A DNA stretch of 45,665 bases, from positions 1-45,665 of the forward strand of contig JAQXEU010000020.1 of NCBI GenBank assembly GCA_029250685.1, written 5' to 3'. Below, piece after piece: positions 34,249-44,254 of this stretch (positions are counted from its first letter, which is position 1; every line of letters begins with the position of its first letter). Made by a program: the position numbers and the translations under genes. Source of the stretch: Polaribacter sp. (lineage in GTDB: Bacteria > Bacteroidota > Bacteroidia > Flavobacteriales > Flavobacteriaceae). The notes under the pieces were generated by a model that ran no database searches, was not told the origin of the DNA, and saw only the letters and a program-made list of their open reading frames with translations.

Positions 34249-34720
34249 TTATATACTCTTTGTTTTTGTTACTTTTTGCATCACTTCTTGTGATTCTAAA
34301 AGAGAATATGATTCTTTTGTTTCCATTTCTAATAACTCTTGGGAAAAAGAAAACGCCATCTCGTTTCTTTTTGAAATTAAGGATACAATCAACAAAAAAG
34401 AGTTGTTTATAAATATTAGAAACAATCAAAAATACAATTACAGTAATTTGTTTTTAATTACAACATTAAACTTTCCAAATGGCAAGAAAATTGTAGATAC
34501 GTTAGAGTATGAAATGACCGACAATTCTGGACGTTTTTTGGGAAATGGGCTTACAGGAATAAAAGAAAACAAATTATTTTATAAAGAGAATGTGATTTTT
34601 CCAACTTCAGGAGAATATTCAGTTTCAATATCGCAAGCAATGCGTAAAAGTGGCGATATAAATGGAATAGAAAGTTTAGAGGGAGTTACTGATGTTGGAT
34701 TTAGAATAGAAAAGAATTAA
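34229..34720 (+). CDS. gldH: Gliding motility lipoprotein GldH
   Basis: The 163-residue lipoprotein has a signal peptide with lipobox ITSC (Cys21) and the GldH pattern: SNNSWEKENAISFLFEIKDTINKKELF, NYSNLFLITTLNFPNGKKIVDTLEYEM and SGEYSVSISQAMR. GldH is one of the Gld lipoproteins needed for type IX secretion or gliding in Flavobacteriia. Start is ATG 34229; an upstream ATG at 34154 lies deep inside ricT and has no signal sequence. Overlap with ricT by 20 nt indicates translational coupling. PBP1A begins 2 nt after its stop. Confidence 0.92.
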   Translation: MKTNKINYILFVFVTFCITSCDSKREYDSFVSISNNSWEKENAISFLFEIKDTINKKELFINIRNNQKYNYSNLFLITTLNFPNGKKIVDTLEYEMTDNSGRFLGNGLTGIKENKLFYKENVIFPTSGEYSVSISQAMRKSGDINGIESLEGVTDVGFRIEKN

Positions 34721-34722
34721 AA

Positions 34723-37032
34723 ATGTCTAAGGAAAAAAGTACAAGTTTTAAAAAATATGTAAGATGGTTTTGGGGAATTGTAATTGGCGGATTTGCGTCA
34801 ATTTTATTTCTTTTTTTCCCTGCATCATGGGGCGCTTTTGGACCATTACCAACATTTGAAGAGTTAGAAAACCCCCAGAACAATTTAGCAACAGAAATCA
34901 TTTCTGCAGATGGAAAAACATTAGGGAAATTCGCTTACGAAAATAGAACTCCAATAAAATTTAAAGAGTTACCAGAAAACTTAGTATTAGCTCTAGTTGC
35001 AACAGAAGATGAACGTTTTTACGAACATTCTGGAATTGATTTTAGAGGTTTGGCAAGAGCTATTTCAAAATTTGGAAAAGGCGGAGGAGCAAGTACAATT
35101 ACACAACAATTATCAAAAAACCTATTTACAAAAAGAGCCTCAGGAAATGCCTTTAAAAGAATTGGTCAAAAATTAAAAGAGTGGGTTGTTTCTATTAAAT
35201 TAGAAAGACAATATACAAAGCATGAAATTATTGCAATGTACTTAAATACACAAGGTTTCTTGTTTAACGCATCAGGAATTAGATCTGCATCAAGAATTTA
35301 TTTTGGGAAAGAACCCCTAGAATTAAAAATTGAAGAATCTGCTGTTTTGGTAGCGATGTTAAAAAATCCAAGGCAGTACAATCCGAATAGAAGTATTTCA
35401 AAAGATAAATCTCTTACAAGAAGAAATGTTGTCTTTAAGCAAATGGAGAAAAATGGCTTTTTAAGCACACAAGAGAAAGACTCATTACAACAATTACCGC
35501 TAGTAATTAATTACACTCCAGAAAGTCATAGTGATGGTTATGCAACATATTTTAGAGAACATTTAAGAGATTATTTAAAGCGTTGGGTAAAAACAAATCC
35601 AAAAGCAAACGGAGAAGAATATGATATTTATGCTGACGGATTAAAAGTATATGTTACCATTGATTCTCGTATGCAGAAATATGCTGAAGAAGCAGTAAAA
35701 GAACATGTTGGGAACTTGCAAAGCTATTTTAATAAAGAGCAAAAAGAAAATGAAACCGCTCCTTTTTACGACCTTGAGCCTGAGCAAATTGAAATGATTT
35801 TAACTAGGGCGAAGAAAAATTCTGATCGCTGGCGAGAAATGAAAAAATTAAAAACTCCAGAAAAAGAAATCGAAGCTTCTTTTTTACGAAAAAGAAAAAT
35901 GAAAATATTTTCTTGGAAAGGTGATATTGATACGTTGATGACCCCAAAAGATTCCATAAAATATTACAAATATTTTCTACATTCTGGTTTAATGTCAATG
36001 GAACCACAAACAGGTCATATCAAAGCCTGGGTAGGTGGCATCAATAACAAACATTTTAAATATGATCACGTAGAACAAGGAAAAAGACAAGTTGGTTCAA
36101 CCTTTAAACCATTTGTGTATGCAACTGCAATTAATCAATTAAAATTATCTCCTTGTGATGAATTTCCAATTTCTCAATACACAATTCAAGAAGGGAAGTA
36201 TGGCAATCCTAAAGCATGGACACCAAGAAACTCTGGAGTAAACCCATTAAGATATAAAGGGGTTTTAAATTTAAAAGAGGGACTGGCGGGTTCTGTAAAT
36301 ACCATGTCAGCTAGATTAATAGATATGGTTGGCCCTAAAAATGTTTCAAGATTAGCAACTTCTTCACTAGGAATTACAAGAAATATTCCTGAAACACCAG
36401 CAATTGCATTAGGTACAGTTGAATTATCTTTATACGAAATGGTAAGTGCTTACGGAATGTTTGCCAACAAAGGTTTACGAGTAGACCCAATGATTATAAC
36501 TCGAATTGAAGATAAAAACGGAACAGTTTTAAAGCAATTTACACCTGAAACTCAAGAGGTTTTAAGTGAAGAGTCTGCATATGTTGTTTTAGATTTATTA
36601 AAAGGAGTAACAACTTCTGGATCTGGAATTAGATTAAGAACAACTTCGGAAAGACCTGGTTATGTAACTGGATATCCTTACGGGTTTAACAATCCTATCG
36701 CAGGAAAAACTGGAACAACTCAAAACCATACAGATGGCTGGTTTATGGGTGTTGTGCCTAATTTAGCAACAGGAGTTTGGACTGGAGGAGAAGACAATGC
36801 GATTCATTTTGAGAAAATTGGAAAAGGTCAAGGCGCATCAATGTCTTTACCTACTTGGGCAATTTTCATGAGAAAATGTTATGATGACCCAACTTTAAAT
36901 ATCAGTAAAGAAGATTTTGAAAAACCTGAAAACTCAATTTCAATACGATTAGATTGTAACGATACAACTAAAAAGATTGATAAAGATGAAGAAGAAAAAC
37001 CAGTGATTAAAAAGGGAGATATTGACTTTTAA
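34723..37032 (+). CDS. Penicillin-binding protein 1A (bifunctional)
   Basis: Class A PBP of 769 residues polymerises and crosslinks peptidoglycan. It has an N-terminal anchor (about 14-36), the GT51 transglycosylase domain with catalytic Glu95 in [12 protein letters not shown] and [14 protein letters not shown], and the transpeptidase domain with SxxK at about 459 (GSTFKPF), SVN in AGSVNTMSA and KTGTT near 660. All catalytic motifs are intact. The C-terminus ends in acidic, Lys-rich EKPVIKKG. It is coupled to gldH and followed 11 nt later by the CoA-transferase genes. Confidence 0.95.
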   Translation: MSKEKSTSFKKYVRWFWGIVIGGFASILFLFFPASWGAFGPLPTFEELENPQNNLATEIISADGKTLGKFAYENRTPIKFKELPENLVLALVATEDERFYEHSGIDFRGLARAISKFGKGGGASTITQQLSKNLFTKRASGNAFKRIGQKLKEWVVSIKLERQYTKHEIIAMYLNTQGFLFNASGIRSASRIYFGKEPLELKIEESAVLVAMLKNPRQYNPNRSISKDKSLTRRNVVFKQMEKNGFLSTQEKDSLQQLPLVINYTPESHSDGYATYFREHLRDYLKRWVKTNPKANGEEYDIYADGLKVYVTIDSRMQKYAEEAVKEHVGNLQSYFNKEQKENETAPFYDLEPEQIEMILTRAKKNSDRWREMKKLKTPEKEIEASFLRKRKMKIFSWKGDIDTLMTPKDSIKYYKYFLHSGLMSMEPQTGHIKAWVGGINNKHFKYDHVEQGKRQVGSTFKPFVYATAINQLKLSPCDEFPISQYTIQEGKYGNPKAWTPRNSGVNPLRYKGVLNLKEGLAGSVNTMSARLIDMVGPKNVSRLATSSLGITRNIPETPAIALGTVELSLYEMVSAYGMFANKGLRVDPMIITRIEDKNGTVLKQFTPETQEVLSEESAYVVLDLLKGVTTSGSGIRLRTTSERPGYVTGYPYGFNNPIAGKTGTTQNHTDGWFMGVVPNLATGVWTGGEDNAIHFEKIGKGQGASMSLPTWAIFMRKCYDDPTLNISKEDFEKPENSISIRLDCNDTTKKIDKDEEEKPVIKKGDIDF

Positions 37033-37043
37033 TAATATTTAAA

Positions 37044-37745
37044 ATGATAAATAAAGTAGTAAAAAACGCAAAAGAAGCTCTTGAAGGAGTTGAAAACGGA
37101 ATGACTTTTATGTTAGGTGGTTTCGGACTTTGTGGAATTCCAGAAAATAGCATTTCTGAACTAGTAAGTTTGGGAATAACAGATTTAACGTGTATTTCTA
37201 ACAATGCCGGAGTTGATGATTTTGGTTTAGGATTATTATTACAAAAACGTCAAATTAAAAAAATGATTTCTTCTTATGTAGGAGAAAACGATGAGTTTGA
37301 ACGCCAAATGTTATCAGGAGAATTAGAAGTAGATTTAATTCCGCAAGGAACATTAGCAGAACGCTGTAGAGCAACCGGAGCAGGAATTCCTGCTTTTTTT
37401 ACGCCAGCAGGCTATGGAACTGAAGTTGCAGAAGGGAAGGAAACAAGAGAGTTTAATGGAAAAATGTACGTATTAGAACATGCGTTTGATGCACAATTTG
37501 CATTTGTAAAAGCCTGGAAGGGAGATACAGCAGGAAACTTGATTTTTAAAGGAACTGCGCGTAATTTTAATCCGATGATGGCAATGGCAGGAAAAACTAC
37601 TGTTGTAGAAGTTGAGGAATTAGTTGAGGTTGGAGAATTAGACCCAAATCAAATTCATACACCAGGAATTTTTATCCAAAGAATCTTTCAAGGGAAAGAC
37701 TACGAAAAGAGAATTGAACAAAGAACCGTAACTCCTAAATCGTAA
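37044..37745 (+). CDS. scoA: 3-oxoacid CoA-transferase subunit A
   Basis: Subunit A of the two-component succinyl-CoA:3-oxoacid CoA-transferase type, which moves CoA between succinyl-CoA and a 3-ketoacid in ketone-body or fatty-acid breakdown. The 233-residue protein has the family start [19 protein letters not shown] and segments [37 protein letters not shown] and [13 protein letters not shown]. The partner subunit B gene begins 4 nt downstream. Placement in an envelope gene run is unusual, but operon context is close. Confidence 0.92.
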   Translation: MINKVVKNAKEALEGVENGMTFMLGGFGLCGIPENSISELVSLGITDLTCISNNAGVDDFGLGLLLQKRQIKKMISSYVGENDEFERQMLSGELEVDLIPQGTLAERCRATGAGIPAFFTPAGYGTEVAEGKETREFNGKMYVLEHAFDAQFAFVKAWKGDTAGNLIFKGTARNFNPMMAMAGKTTVVEVEELVEVGELDPNQIHTPGIFIQRIFQGKDYEKRIEQRTVTPKS

Positions 37746-37749
37746 GAAA

Positions 37750-38406
37750 ATGGCTTTATCAAAACAACAAATAGCGCAAAGAATCGCACAAGAACTTCAA
37801 GATAAATGGTATGTGAATTTAGGAATTGGAATTCCTACATTAGTCGCAAATTACATTCCACAAGGAATTGATGTTGAGTTTCAGTCAGAAAACGGGTTAC
37901 TTGGAATGGGGCCATTTCCGGTTGAAGGAACTGAAGATGCAGATTTAATAAACGCAGGAAAACAAACGGTTACAATTTTAAAAGGCGGATCTTTATTTGA
38001 TTCGGCAATGAGTTTTGCAATGATTCGCGGTCAACACGTTCAATTAACAGTTTTAGGCGCAATGGAAGTTGCTGCAAACGGAGATATCGCCAATTGGAAA
38101 ATTCCTGGAAGAATGGTTAAAGGAATGGGTGGCGCAATGGATTTAGTTGCATCTGCAGAAAACATTATTGTTGCGATGATGCACACCAATAAAAAAGGAG
38201 AATCAAAGTTGTTAAAACAATGTTCTTTGCCTTTAACAGGTGTTGGATGTGTAAAAAAAGTAGTTACCAACTTAGCTGTTTTAGAAATAAAAGAGGGTGC
38301 TTTTCATTTGTTAGAAAGAGCCCCTGGTGTTTCTGTTGAAGAAATACAAAATGCTACAGAAGGAAATTTAATTGTTGATGGTGAAATTCCTGAAATGAAA
38401 TTGTAA
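37750..38406 (+). CDS. scoB: 3-oxoacid CoA-transferase subunit B
   Basis: Subunit B, 218 residues, carries the catalytic Glu in FQSENGLLGMGPFP and the segments GIGIPTLVANYIP, GGSLFDSAMSFAMIRGQHV and GRMVKGMGGAMDL. Together with the upstream subunit it forms the heterotetrameric CoA-transferase. It starts 4 nt after subunit A and is followed after 10 nt by a small membrane protein gene. Confidence 0.93.
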   Translation: MALSKQQIAQRIAQELQDKWYVNLGIGIPTLVANYIPQGIDVEFQSENGLLGMGPFPVEGTEDADLINAGKQTVTILKGGSLFDSAMSFAMIRGQHVQLTVLGAMEVAANGDIANWKIPGRMVKGMGGAMDLVASAENIIVAMMHTNKKGESKLLKQCSLPLTGVGCVKKVVTNLAVLEIKEGAFHLLERAPGVSVEEIQNATEGNLIVDGEIPEMKL

Positions 38407-38416
38407 AGCATAAGTT

Positions 38417-38644
38417 ATGAAATTATTTAAGAAAACATATTGGTTAATATATCCAATATTAATCGTTTTTTTTATGTTGATTTTTGATCTAATTTATCAA
38501 ACGGAAGAATTTTATTTAAAGGCTTTTGTATCTGGTTTTGTTGCTTTTATTATTTCGCCAAGAAAAAAAATTATACAAAATCAAACAGGAAAAACCAAAC
38601 AGATAACTTGGATATTTCTTAAGAAATCAATCATTTTAGATTAA
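38417..38644 (+). CDS. Small membrane protein of unknown function (75 aa)
   Basis: A 75-residue product with two predicted membrane segments: WLIYPILIVFFMLIFDLIY and LKAFVSGFVAFIISP, followed by a basic tail (RKKIIQNQTGKTKQ). The stop is directly abutted by the xth start. No family is recognised. The close packing in the operon and clean codon use support a true gene. Confidence 0.65.
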   Translation: MKLFKKTYWLIYPILIVFFMLIFDLIYQTEEFYLKAFVSGFVAFIISPRKKIIQNQTGKTKQITWIFLKKSIILD

Positions 38645-39406
38645 ATGAAAATAATCTCATACAACGTAAACGGAATTAGAGCTGCCTTAAAAAAAGGGTT
38701 TTTAGAATGGTTACAATCTGCAAATCCAGATGTAATCTGCATTCAAGAAACTAAAGCGCATAAAGAGCAATTAGATTTAACTGAGTTTGAAAATGCTGGT
38801 TACCCTTACCATTATTGGTTTTCAGCACAAAAAAAAGGGTATTCTTCTGTGGCGATTTTATGTAAAGAAAAACCAAACCATATTGAATATGGAACAGGAA
38901 TTGAGTCCATGGATTTTGAAGGCAGAAACCTTCGTGTAGACTTTGATGAGGTTTCCGTGATGAGTTTATATCTTCCATCAGGAACAAACGCTGAAAGATT
39001 GAATTTTAAGTTCAATTATATGAGTGAATTTCAAGAATACATTTCGAATTTAAAAAAGGATATTCCGAATTTGGTCATCTGCGGAGATTATAATATTTGT
39101 CATGAAGCAATTGATATTCACAATCCAAAAATGAAAGGTGTTTCGGGCTTTTTACCAGAAGAAAGAACTTGGATTGGAGCGTTTATCAATAATGGATTTG
39201 TTGATAGTTTTCGATATATAAATCCAGGAAAACAAGAATTCTCTTGGTGGAGCTATAGAGCAAACTCTAGGGCAAACAATAAAGGTTGGCGTTTAGATTA
39301 CGCAATGGTTTCAGAACCAATTACAGAGAACATTTCTAGAGCATATATTTTACCAGAAGCAAAACATTCAGATCATTGTCCGATTGTTGTTGAATTAGAT
39401 TTTTAA
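38645..39406 (+). CDS. xth: Exodeoxyribonuclease III
   Basis: AP endonuclease/3'-exonuclease of the Xth family acting in base-excision repair. The 253-residue protein shows SYNVNGIRAALKKGF, CIQETKAH (metal-binding Glu), CGDYNICHEAIDIHNPK (Asp-Asn), WSYRANSRANNKGWRLDYAMVS and catalytic HSDHCPI. All active-site residues are present. It begins right after the small membrane protein and the transglycosylase gene starts 2 nt after its stop. Confidence 0.96.
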   Translation: MKIISYNVNGIRAALKKGFLEWLQSANPDVICIQETKAHKEQLDLTEFENAGYPYHYWFSAQKKGYSSVAILCKEKPNHIEYGTGIESMDFEGRNLRVDFDEVSVMSLYLPSGTNAERLNFKFNYMSEFQEYISNLKKDIPNLVICGDYNICHEAIDIHNPKMKGVSGFLPEERTWIGAFINNGFVDSFRYINPGKQEFSWWSYRANSRANNKGWRLDYAMVSEPITENISRAYILPEAKHSDHCPIVVELDF

Positions 39407-39408
39407 AT

Positions 39409-40695
39409 ATGAAATATAAAAAAGTTACTTTCTTAATTCTTTTTTTATCCATTGGGTTGCTGGCACAAACCCAAAAAGACAGTATCAGTAACGATACTTT
39501 AAGAAGCAATTTTAAGAAAGGTTTTTTTAGCGATAAAGATTTGTCTTTAATAGACAGTTTGGTTGTTGAAACACAATACAGATCGCCATTAACATCAAAC
39601 ATAAATTACGTAATAAAAGGCTTAAAAGCGAAAACAAAACCAGAGAAAAATATTTCTACAGGTGTTCTAAAAGAGCGCTTAAAACATTTAGATAATACGT
39701 CTCCATTTTTTATTGAATACAACCCGATTTTAGAAAATGTAATCAATTCGTATCTAAAATATCGAAGCAGATACTATCCAAGACTGATGGCAAAAGCCGA
39801 ATATTACTTCCCGATGTTTGAAAAATATTTAGATCAATTTGATGTTCCGTTAGAGATGAAATACTTGGCAATTGTAGAATCTACATTAGATCCAAGAGCA
39901 AGATCTAGAGTTGGTGCAAGAGGTTTGTGGCAGTTTATGTATTTAACAGGAAAACAATACAAGTTAAATGTAAATTCTTATGTTGATGAGCGTCAAGACC
40001 CAATAAAAGCAACCATTGCTGCTTGTAAATATTTAAGTGATTTGTACAATATTTTTGGTGATTGGGATTTAGCGTTAGCAGCGTATAACTCTGGACCTGG
40101 AAACGTTTCTAAAGCGATAAAACGTTCGGGAGGATATCGTAACTATTGGAATATTCGGCAGTTTTTACCAACAGAAACTGCAGGTTATGTTCCTGCTTTT
40201 TATGCAACACTGTATATTTTTAAATACGCAAAGGAACATGGTTTGGCACCTGATAACCCACCAATTTACCATTTTGCAACGGACACAATTCAGGTTGAAA
40301 AAACAGTTTCATTTGATCAAATTACAGAGGTTACAGGGATTGAAACAGAAATGTTGCAATTTTTAAACCCAGAGTTTAAGTTAGATATCATTCCGTTTGT
40401 TAAAGGAAAAAACTATGCAGTTACACTTCCAAGAAATGCAACAATTAATTATTTAGATAAAGAAAAAGAATTGTATGCTTTGGTCGATGCTGATAATGCA
40501 AAAAGAGAAAAACCTTTGCCTAAATACTTAGATTTAAACCAACGAATTAGATACAAGGTAAGAAGTGGAGATTATCTGGGTAAAATTGCTAAAAAATATG
40601 GAGTTCGTGTAAGCCAAATTAAAAAATGGAATCGACTTAGAAACAATAATTTAAAAATTGGACAACGACTTACTATTTTTCCAAGAAGGTTATAG
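39409..40695 (+). CDS. Lytic transglycosylase with LysM domain (MltD-like)
   Basis: The 428-residue secreted protein has an N-terminal signal (FLILFLSIGLLAQTQ), a goose-lysozyme-like lytic transglycosylase domain at about 120-300 with catalytic Glu157 in LAIVESTLDPRARS, GARGLWQFM and AAYNSGPGNV, and one C-terminal LysM peptidoglycan-binding domain (YKVRSGDYLGKIAKKYGV). It cleaves glycan strands in the periplasm to form 1,6-anhydromuramyl ends. It fits an operon that contains PBP1A. Confidence 0.92.
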   Translation: MKYKKVTFLILFLSIGLLAQTQKDSISNDTLRSNFKKGFFSDKDLSLIDSLVVETQYRSPLTSNINYVIKGLKAKTKPEKNISTGVLKERLKHLDNTSPFFIEYNPILENVINSYLKYRSRYYPRLMAKAEYYFPMFEKYLDQFDVPLEMKYLAIVESTLDPRARSRVGARGLWQFMYLTGKQYKLNVNSYVDERQDPIKATIAACKYLSDLYNIFGDWDLALAAYNSGPGNVSKAIKRSGGYRNYWNIRQFLPTETAGYVPAFYATLYIFKYAKEHGLAPDNPPIYHFATDTIQVEKTVSFDQITEVTGIETEMLQFLNPEFKLDIIPFVKGKNYAVTLPRNATINYLDKEKELYALVDADNAKREKPLPKYLDLNQRIRYKVRSGDYLGKIAKKYGVRVSQIKKWNRLRNNNLKIGQRLTIFPRRL

Positions 40696-40774
40696 CAAAT
40701 AATGAAACGTTTTCTCAAAAATGGAATAGTATTTGAAGAGAACATTATCAGAAAAAATAATTAAATAGACACAA

Positions 40775-41767
40775 ATGAAAAAAGGGCTGACCATATTAGC
40801 AGTATTGCTTTATTTAACATCATGTAAGGACGCAAAAGACACTTTTGTTTTAAGTAGTTCAGTTGGTAAATCGAATCAACTTTTAGTTGTAACTGAGGCA
40901 AGCGATTGGAACAGTGAAGTTGGTGAGAATTTAAGAACTTTTTTAGGAAAATTAGTTATTGGATTACCACAGCCAGAAACTACATTTAATGTTACACAAA
41001 TTGCTCCAAAAGGATTTGGGAGCATGATGAATAAATATAGAAATATATTAATTGTTCAAAAGGCAGAAAAAGAATCATTTGTTGTTAAAAATGATTTTTA
41101 TGCTAGACCTCAAACAATAATTTATGTTACCGCTAAAGATAAAGAGGCTTTAAACGCAAAGTTAAAAAAGCATAAAAAAGAAATTGTTAGAATATTTAGA
41201 GACTCTGATATTAAACAAGTACAAGAGCGTTTCAACAATAAAAGACTAGATGATTCTAAATATAAAACGTTAGAAAAAATTGGACTGTCCATTACAATTC
41301 CTTCAGATTATAGAACTGTTGATGATACAGGGGATTTTTTATGGTTAAGACAGCGTTTAATGAGCGGAATTACACAAGGTGATGGAGTTAGTAATATTTT
41401 AGTCTATTCTGTTCCTATAGCAGAAGAATTTGATTTAGATGTTAACAACAATATTATTGTAAATAGAAATGTTATCGGAGAAAAATACATTCCAGGCTCA
41501 AAAGAAGGAATGTTTATGATTACTGAAGCTGCATTTGTACCACAAACAAAAGAAACCGTAATAAACGGAAAACAAGCTTTTGAAACGAGAGGAAAATGGG
41601 AGGTTAAAAATGATTTTATGGCGGGGCCATTCATTAACTATACCGTAGTAGATAAAAAAAATAATAGATTAATTGTTTTTGAAGGATTTACATATGCACC
41701 ATCCGTAAATAAAAGAGATTTTATTTTTGAACTTGAAGCAATTGGTAAATCAATGAAAATTAAATAG
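40775..41767 (+). CDS. DUF4837 family lipoprotein
   Basis: The 330-residue protein has a lipoprotein signal (LYLTSC, Cys17) and the DUF4837 pattern: SVGKSNQLLVVTEASDW, IAPKGFGSMMNKYRNI, LWLRQRLMSGI and VNGKQAFETRGKWEV. It is a conserved periplasmic or outer-membrane-facing protein of the Bacteroidota with no proven role. It follows the transglycosylase gene after 79 nt, a possible separate transcript, and ends in a strong terminator. Confidence 0.88.
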   Translation: MKKGLTILAVLLYLTSCKDAKDTFVLSSSVGKSNQLLVVTEASDWNSEVGENLRTFLGKLVIGLPQPETTFNVTQIAPKGFGSMMNKYRNILIVQKAEKESFVVKNDFYARPQTIIYVTAKDKEALNAKLKKHKKEIVRIFRDSDIKQVQERFNNKRLDDSKYKTLEKIGLSITIPSDYRTVDDTGDFLWLRQRLMSGITQGDGVSNILVYSVPIAEEFDLDVNNNIIVNRNVIGEKYIPGSKEGMFMITEAAFVPQTKETVINGKQAFETRGKWEVKNDFMAGPFINYTVVDKKNNRLIVFEGFTYAPSVNKRDFIFELEAIGKSMKIK

Positions 41768-41784
41768 AAAAACAACTAAATTTT

Positions 41785-41819
41785 AAAAAGGCTAAAGCAT
41801 CATGCTTTAGCCTTTTTTT
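41785..41819 (+). terminator. Rho-independent terminator after DUF4837
   Basis: Arms AAAAAGGCTAAAGCA and TGCTTTAGCCTTTTT with a 3-nt loop, followed by more T. It begins 17 nt after the stop. Confidence 0.92.
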
Positions 41820-41854
41820 GTTTTTAAAGGATTCAAGATCAAAAAGTTGTTTCT

Positions 41855-41862
41855 TATATTTG
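41855..41862 (+). promoter_or_regulatory. DUF1761 gene promoter -7 element
   Basis: TATATTTG is a consensus -7 element 24 nt before the ATG at 41887. A TTG at the expected -33 spacing was not found. It rules out the in-frame TTG at 41818, upstream of this element, as a start. Confidence 0.5.
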
Positions 41863-41886
41863 AGAGAACCAAAACAATATAATATT

Positions 41887-42387
41887 ATGGAATTTAATTT
41901 TTTAACAATAGCTGTTGCAGCATTAATGCCTTTAGTGATGGGCTTTATTTGGTATGGACCAATGCTTTTTCAAAATGCTTGGATGAAAGAAGTGGGTTTT
42001 ACCAAAGAATCTATGGAAGGCGGTAATATGGCTTTAATCTTCGGTTTGTGTTATGTCTTAAGTTTTTTAATGGCATTTATTCTACAAACATTTGTAATTC
42101 ATCAATTTGGAGTTTCTTCCACCCTAATGAAATCAGGTGAAAGCGCATTATCAGGAGTAGATTTAGCTTATTTTAATGATTTCATGGTTACCTATGGAGA
42201 CCGTTTTAGAACTTTTGGTCATGGAGCTTTACACGGAACAATGATTGGATTATTAATTGCTTTACCAATTATGGGAACCAATGCAATGTTTGAAAAGAAA
42301 AGTTTTAAATATGTAATGATTAATGCAGGATATTGGACAGTAACATTAGCCTTAATGGGCGGAATTTTATGTCAAACAGCATTTTAA
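41887..42387 (+). CDS. DUF1761 domain membrane protein
   Basis: The 166-residue protein has about four membrane segments and the DUF1761 pattern: MPLVMGFIWYGPMLFQNAWMKEVGF at the start, ALIFGLCYVLSFLMAFIL, then GHGALHGTMIGLLIALPIMGTN and MINAGYWTVTLALMGGILC. Function is unknown. I choose ATG 41887; a longer frame from a TTG at 41818 would start at the preceding terminator. It converges on glnS across a shared terminator. Confidence 0.85.
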   Translation: MEFNFLTIAVAALMPLVMGFIWYGPMLFQNAWMKEVGFTKESMEGGNMALIFGLCYVLSFLMAFILQTFVIHQFGVSSTLMKSGESALSGVDLAYFNDFMVTYGDRFRTFGHGALHGTMIGLLIALPIMGTNAMFEKKSFKYVMINAGYWTVTLALMGGILCQTAF

Positions 42388-42401
42388 TTATAATAAAATA
42401 T

Positions 42402-42435
42402 AAAAAAGAAAGACCGCAACTTGCGGTCTTTTTTT
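42402..42435. terminator. Bidirectional terminator between DUF1761 and glnS
   Basis: Arms AAAGACCGC and GCGGTCTTT with loop AACTT, flanked by A-run on the left and T-run on the right, so it can stop both convergent genes. Confidence 0.9.
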
Positions 42436-42456
42436 ATGATATAAAACGAAAGAAAA

Positions 42457-44145
42457 TTAATTTTTCTTCGCCCAGTTATCTCTTAAACCAACGGTTTTAT
42501 TAAAGACCAATTTCTCTGAAGTAGAATCATCATCAACATTAAAATAGCCTAAACGCTGAAACTGAAATTGCTCTCCAATCTTTGCTGTTTGCAAACTTGG
42601 TTCAACAAAAGCCGTAATTTTTTCTAATGAATTTGGATTTACAAATTCCATAAAATCTTTGTCTTTATGAGAGTCTGGCGCTTCATCTAAAAATAATCTG
42701 TCATAAGCTCTAACTTCTGCTTTAACTGCATGTTTTATAGAAACCCAATGCAATGTTCCTTTTACTTTTCGTTTGCTTTCTTCTGTTCCGCTTCCAGATT
42801 TTGTTAATGGATCGTATGTACAATGAATTACAGTAATTTCCCCATTTTCATCTTTTTCACAACTTGTTGCTGTGATAAAATATGCGTTTTTTAAACGAAC
42901 TTCTTTTCCTAATTTTAATCGGAAGAATTTTTTATTAGCTTCTTCTCTAAAGTCTTCTCTTTCTATATAAATTTCTCTTGAAAAAGGAACTTCTCTGCTT
43001 CCAAATCCCTCCTCATAGTCATTATATTCAGCAGTCAACATTTCTTCTTCTCCTTCGGGATAATTAGTGATAACAACTTTTACAGGATCTAAAACCCCCA
43101 TAACTCTTTTTGCAGTATTATTTAAATCTTCTCTGATTTTAAATTCTAACAAAGCAACATCAATAACATTTTCTCTTTTTGAAACTCCGACAGTTTCTAT
43201 AAAACTTCGAATAGAAGCAGGTGTATAACCACGTCTTCTTAACCCAGAAATTGTTGGCATTCTTGGGTCATCCCAACCAGAAACAATATTTTGTTCAACC
43301 AACTTCATCAACTTACGTTTGCTCATTACCGTATAACTTAAGTTTAAACGAGAAAATTCGCGTTGTTTTGACGGATTTGGATATTCAGTTTTACTGTATT
43401 CGTAAACATTATCAAGAAACCAGTTATATAATTCTCTGTGAGGCTTAAATTCTAAAGAACATAAAGAGTGCGAAATTTGTTCTAAATAATCACTTTCTCC
43501 GTGCGTCCAATCGTACATCGGATAAATACACCAATCATCTCCAGTTCTGTGATGTGTTTTCTTTAAAACGCGATACATTAAAGGGTCTCTCAACAACATA
43601 TTATGAGAAGCCATATCAATTTTTGCACGTAACACATGTGATCCTTCTTCAAACTCTCCTGCTTTCATTCTCTCGAATAAATCTAGGTTTTCTTCTACAG
43701 ATCTATTTCTAAAAGGGCTATTTGTCCCTGCTTCTGTTGGCGTTCCTTTTTGAGTTCGCATTTCTTCAGAAGATTGAGAATCTATGTATGCTTTTCCGTC
43801 TTTAATTAATAAAATGGCCCAATCAAATAATTGCTGAAAATAGTCCGATGAATACAATTCATTTTCCCATTTATATCCTAACCAAGCAACATCTTTTTTA
43901 ATCGCATCAACATATTCTTGTTCTTCTTTGGCGGGGTTTGTATCATCAAAACGAAGATTTACCGGAGCGTTGTATTTTTCACCCAAACCAAAGCTAATTC
44001 CGATAGCTTTTGTATGACCGATATGCAAATATCCATTTGGTTCTGGTGGAAAACGAAAACGTAAATTTTCTTTTGACATTCCGTTAGCCAAATCTTCTTC
44101 AATAATTTGCTCTAAAAAGTTAAGTGGTAATTTTTCTTCTGACAT
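42457..44145 (-). CDS. glnS: Glutamine--tRNA ligase
   Basis: Class I synthetase that charges tRNA-Gln directly. The 562-residue protein has the HIGH motif in FPPEPNGYLHIGHTKAIG, the segment LRFDDTNPAKEEQEYVDAI, and the KMSKS-like VMSKRKL. The C-terminal anticodon-binding beta barrels follow (from about residue 340). Presence of GlnRS means charging by the direct route, though the indirect GatCAB route can coexist in the phylum. Minus strand, with a TAATTTTG element upstream. Confidence 0.97.
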   Translation of the reverse strand: MSEEKLPLNFLEQIIEEDLANGMSKENLRFRFPPEPNGYLHIGHTKAIGISFGLGEKYNAPVNLRFDDTNPAKEEQEYVDAIKKDVAWLGYKWENELYSSDYFQQLFDWAILLIKDGKAYIDSQSSEEMRTQKGTPTEAGTNSPFRNRSVEENLDLFERMKAGEFEEGSHVLRAKIDMASHNMLLRDPLMYRVLKKTHHRTGDDWCIYPMYDWTHGESDYLEQISHSLCSLEFKPHRELYNWFLDNVYEYSKTEYPNPSKQREFSRLNLSYTVMSKRKLMKLVEQNIVSGWDDPRMPTISGLRRRGYTPASIRSFIETVGVSKRENVIDVALLEFKIREDLNNTAKRVMGVLDPVKVVITNYPEGEEEMLTAEYNDYEEGFGSREVPFSREIYIEREDFREEANKKFFRLKLGKEVRLKNAYFITATSCEKDENGEITVIHCTYDPLTKSGSGTEESKRKVKGTLHWVSIKHAVKAEVRAYDRLFLDEAPDSHKDKDFMEFVNPNSLEKITAFVEPSLQTAKIGEQFQFQRLGYFNVDDDSTSEKLVFNKTVGLRDNWAKKN

Positions 44146-44166
44146 TTTTCTTAAAGATTGATGCTA

Positions 44167-44174
44167 CAAAATTA
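44167..44174 (-). promoter_or_regulatory. glnS promoter -7 element
   Basis: On the minus strand TAATTTTG (44174-44167) matches TAnnTTTG and lies 21 nt before ATG 44145. No TTG at 17-23 nt upstream was seen. Confidence 0.45.
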
Positions 44175-44200
44175 AGCAAAATAGTTGAGGTTGTTCTATT

Positions 44201-44238
44201 AAAAAAGAAACCCTTTCATATATTATGAAAGGGTTTCT
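44201..44238 (-). terminator. Terminator of the 44.3-45.1 kb pseudogene
   Basis: A perfect 15-bp inverted repeat (44206-44220 with 44224-44238) with a 3-nt loop is followed on the minus strand by TTTTTT. It separates the pseudogene from glnS and lies 16 nt after the pseudogene's final stop. Confidence 0.88.
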
Positions 44239-44254
44239 AATAAGAAAATTTTAT

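Noticed and set aside
40702..40764. A 20-residue frame between the transglycosylase and DUF4837 genes
   Set aside because: Too short, no membrane segment or recognisable motif; likely chance.
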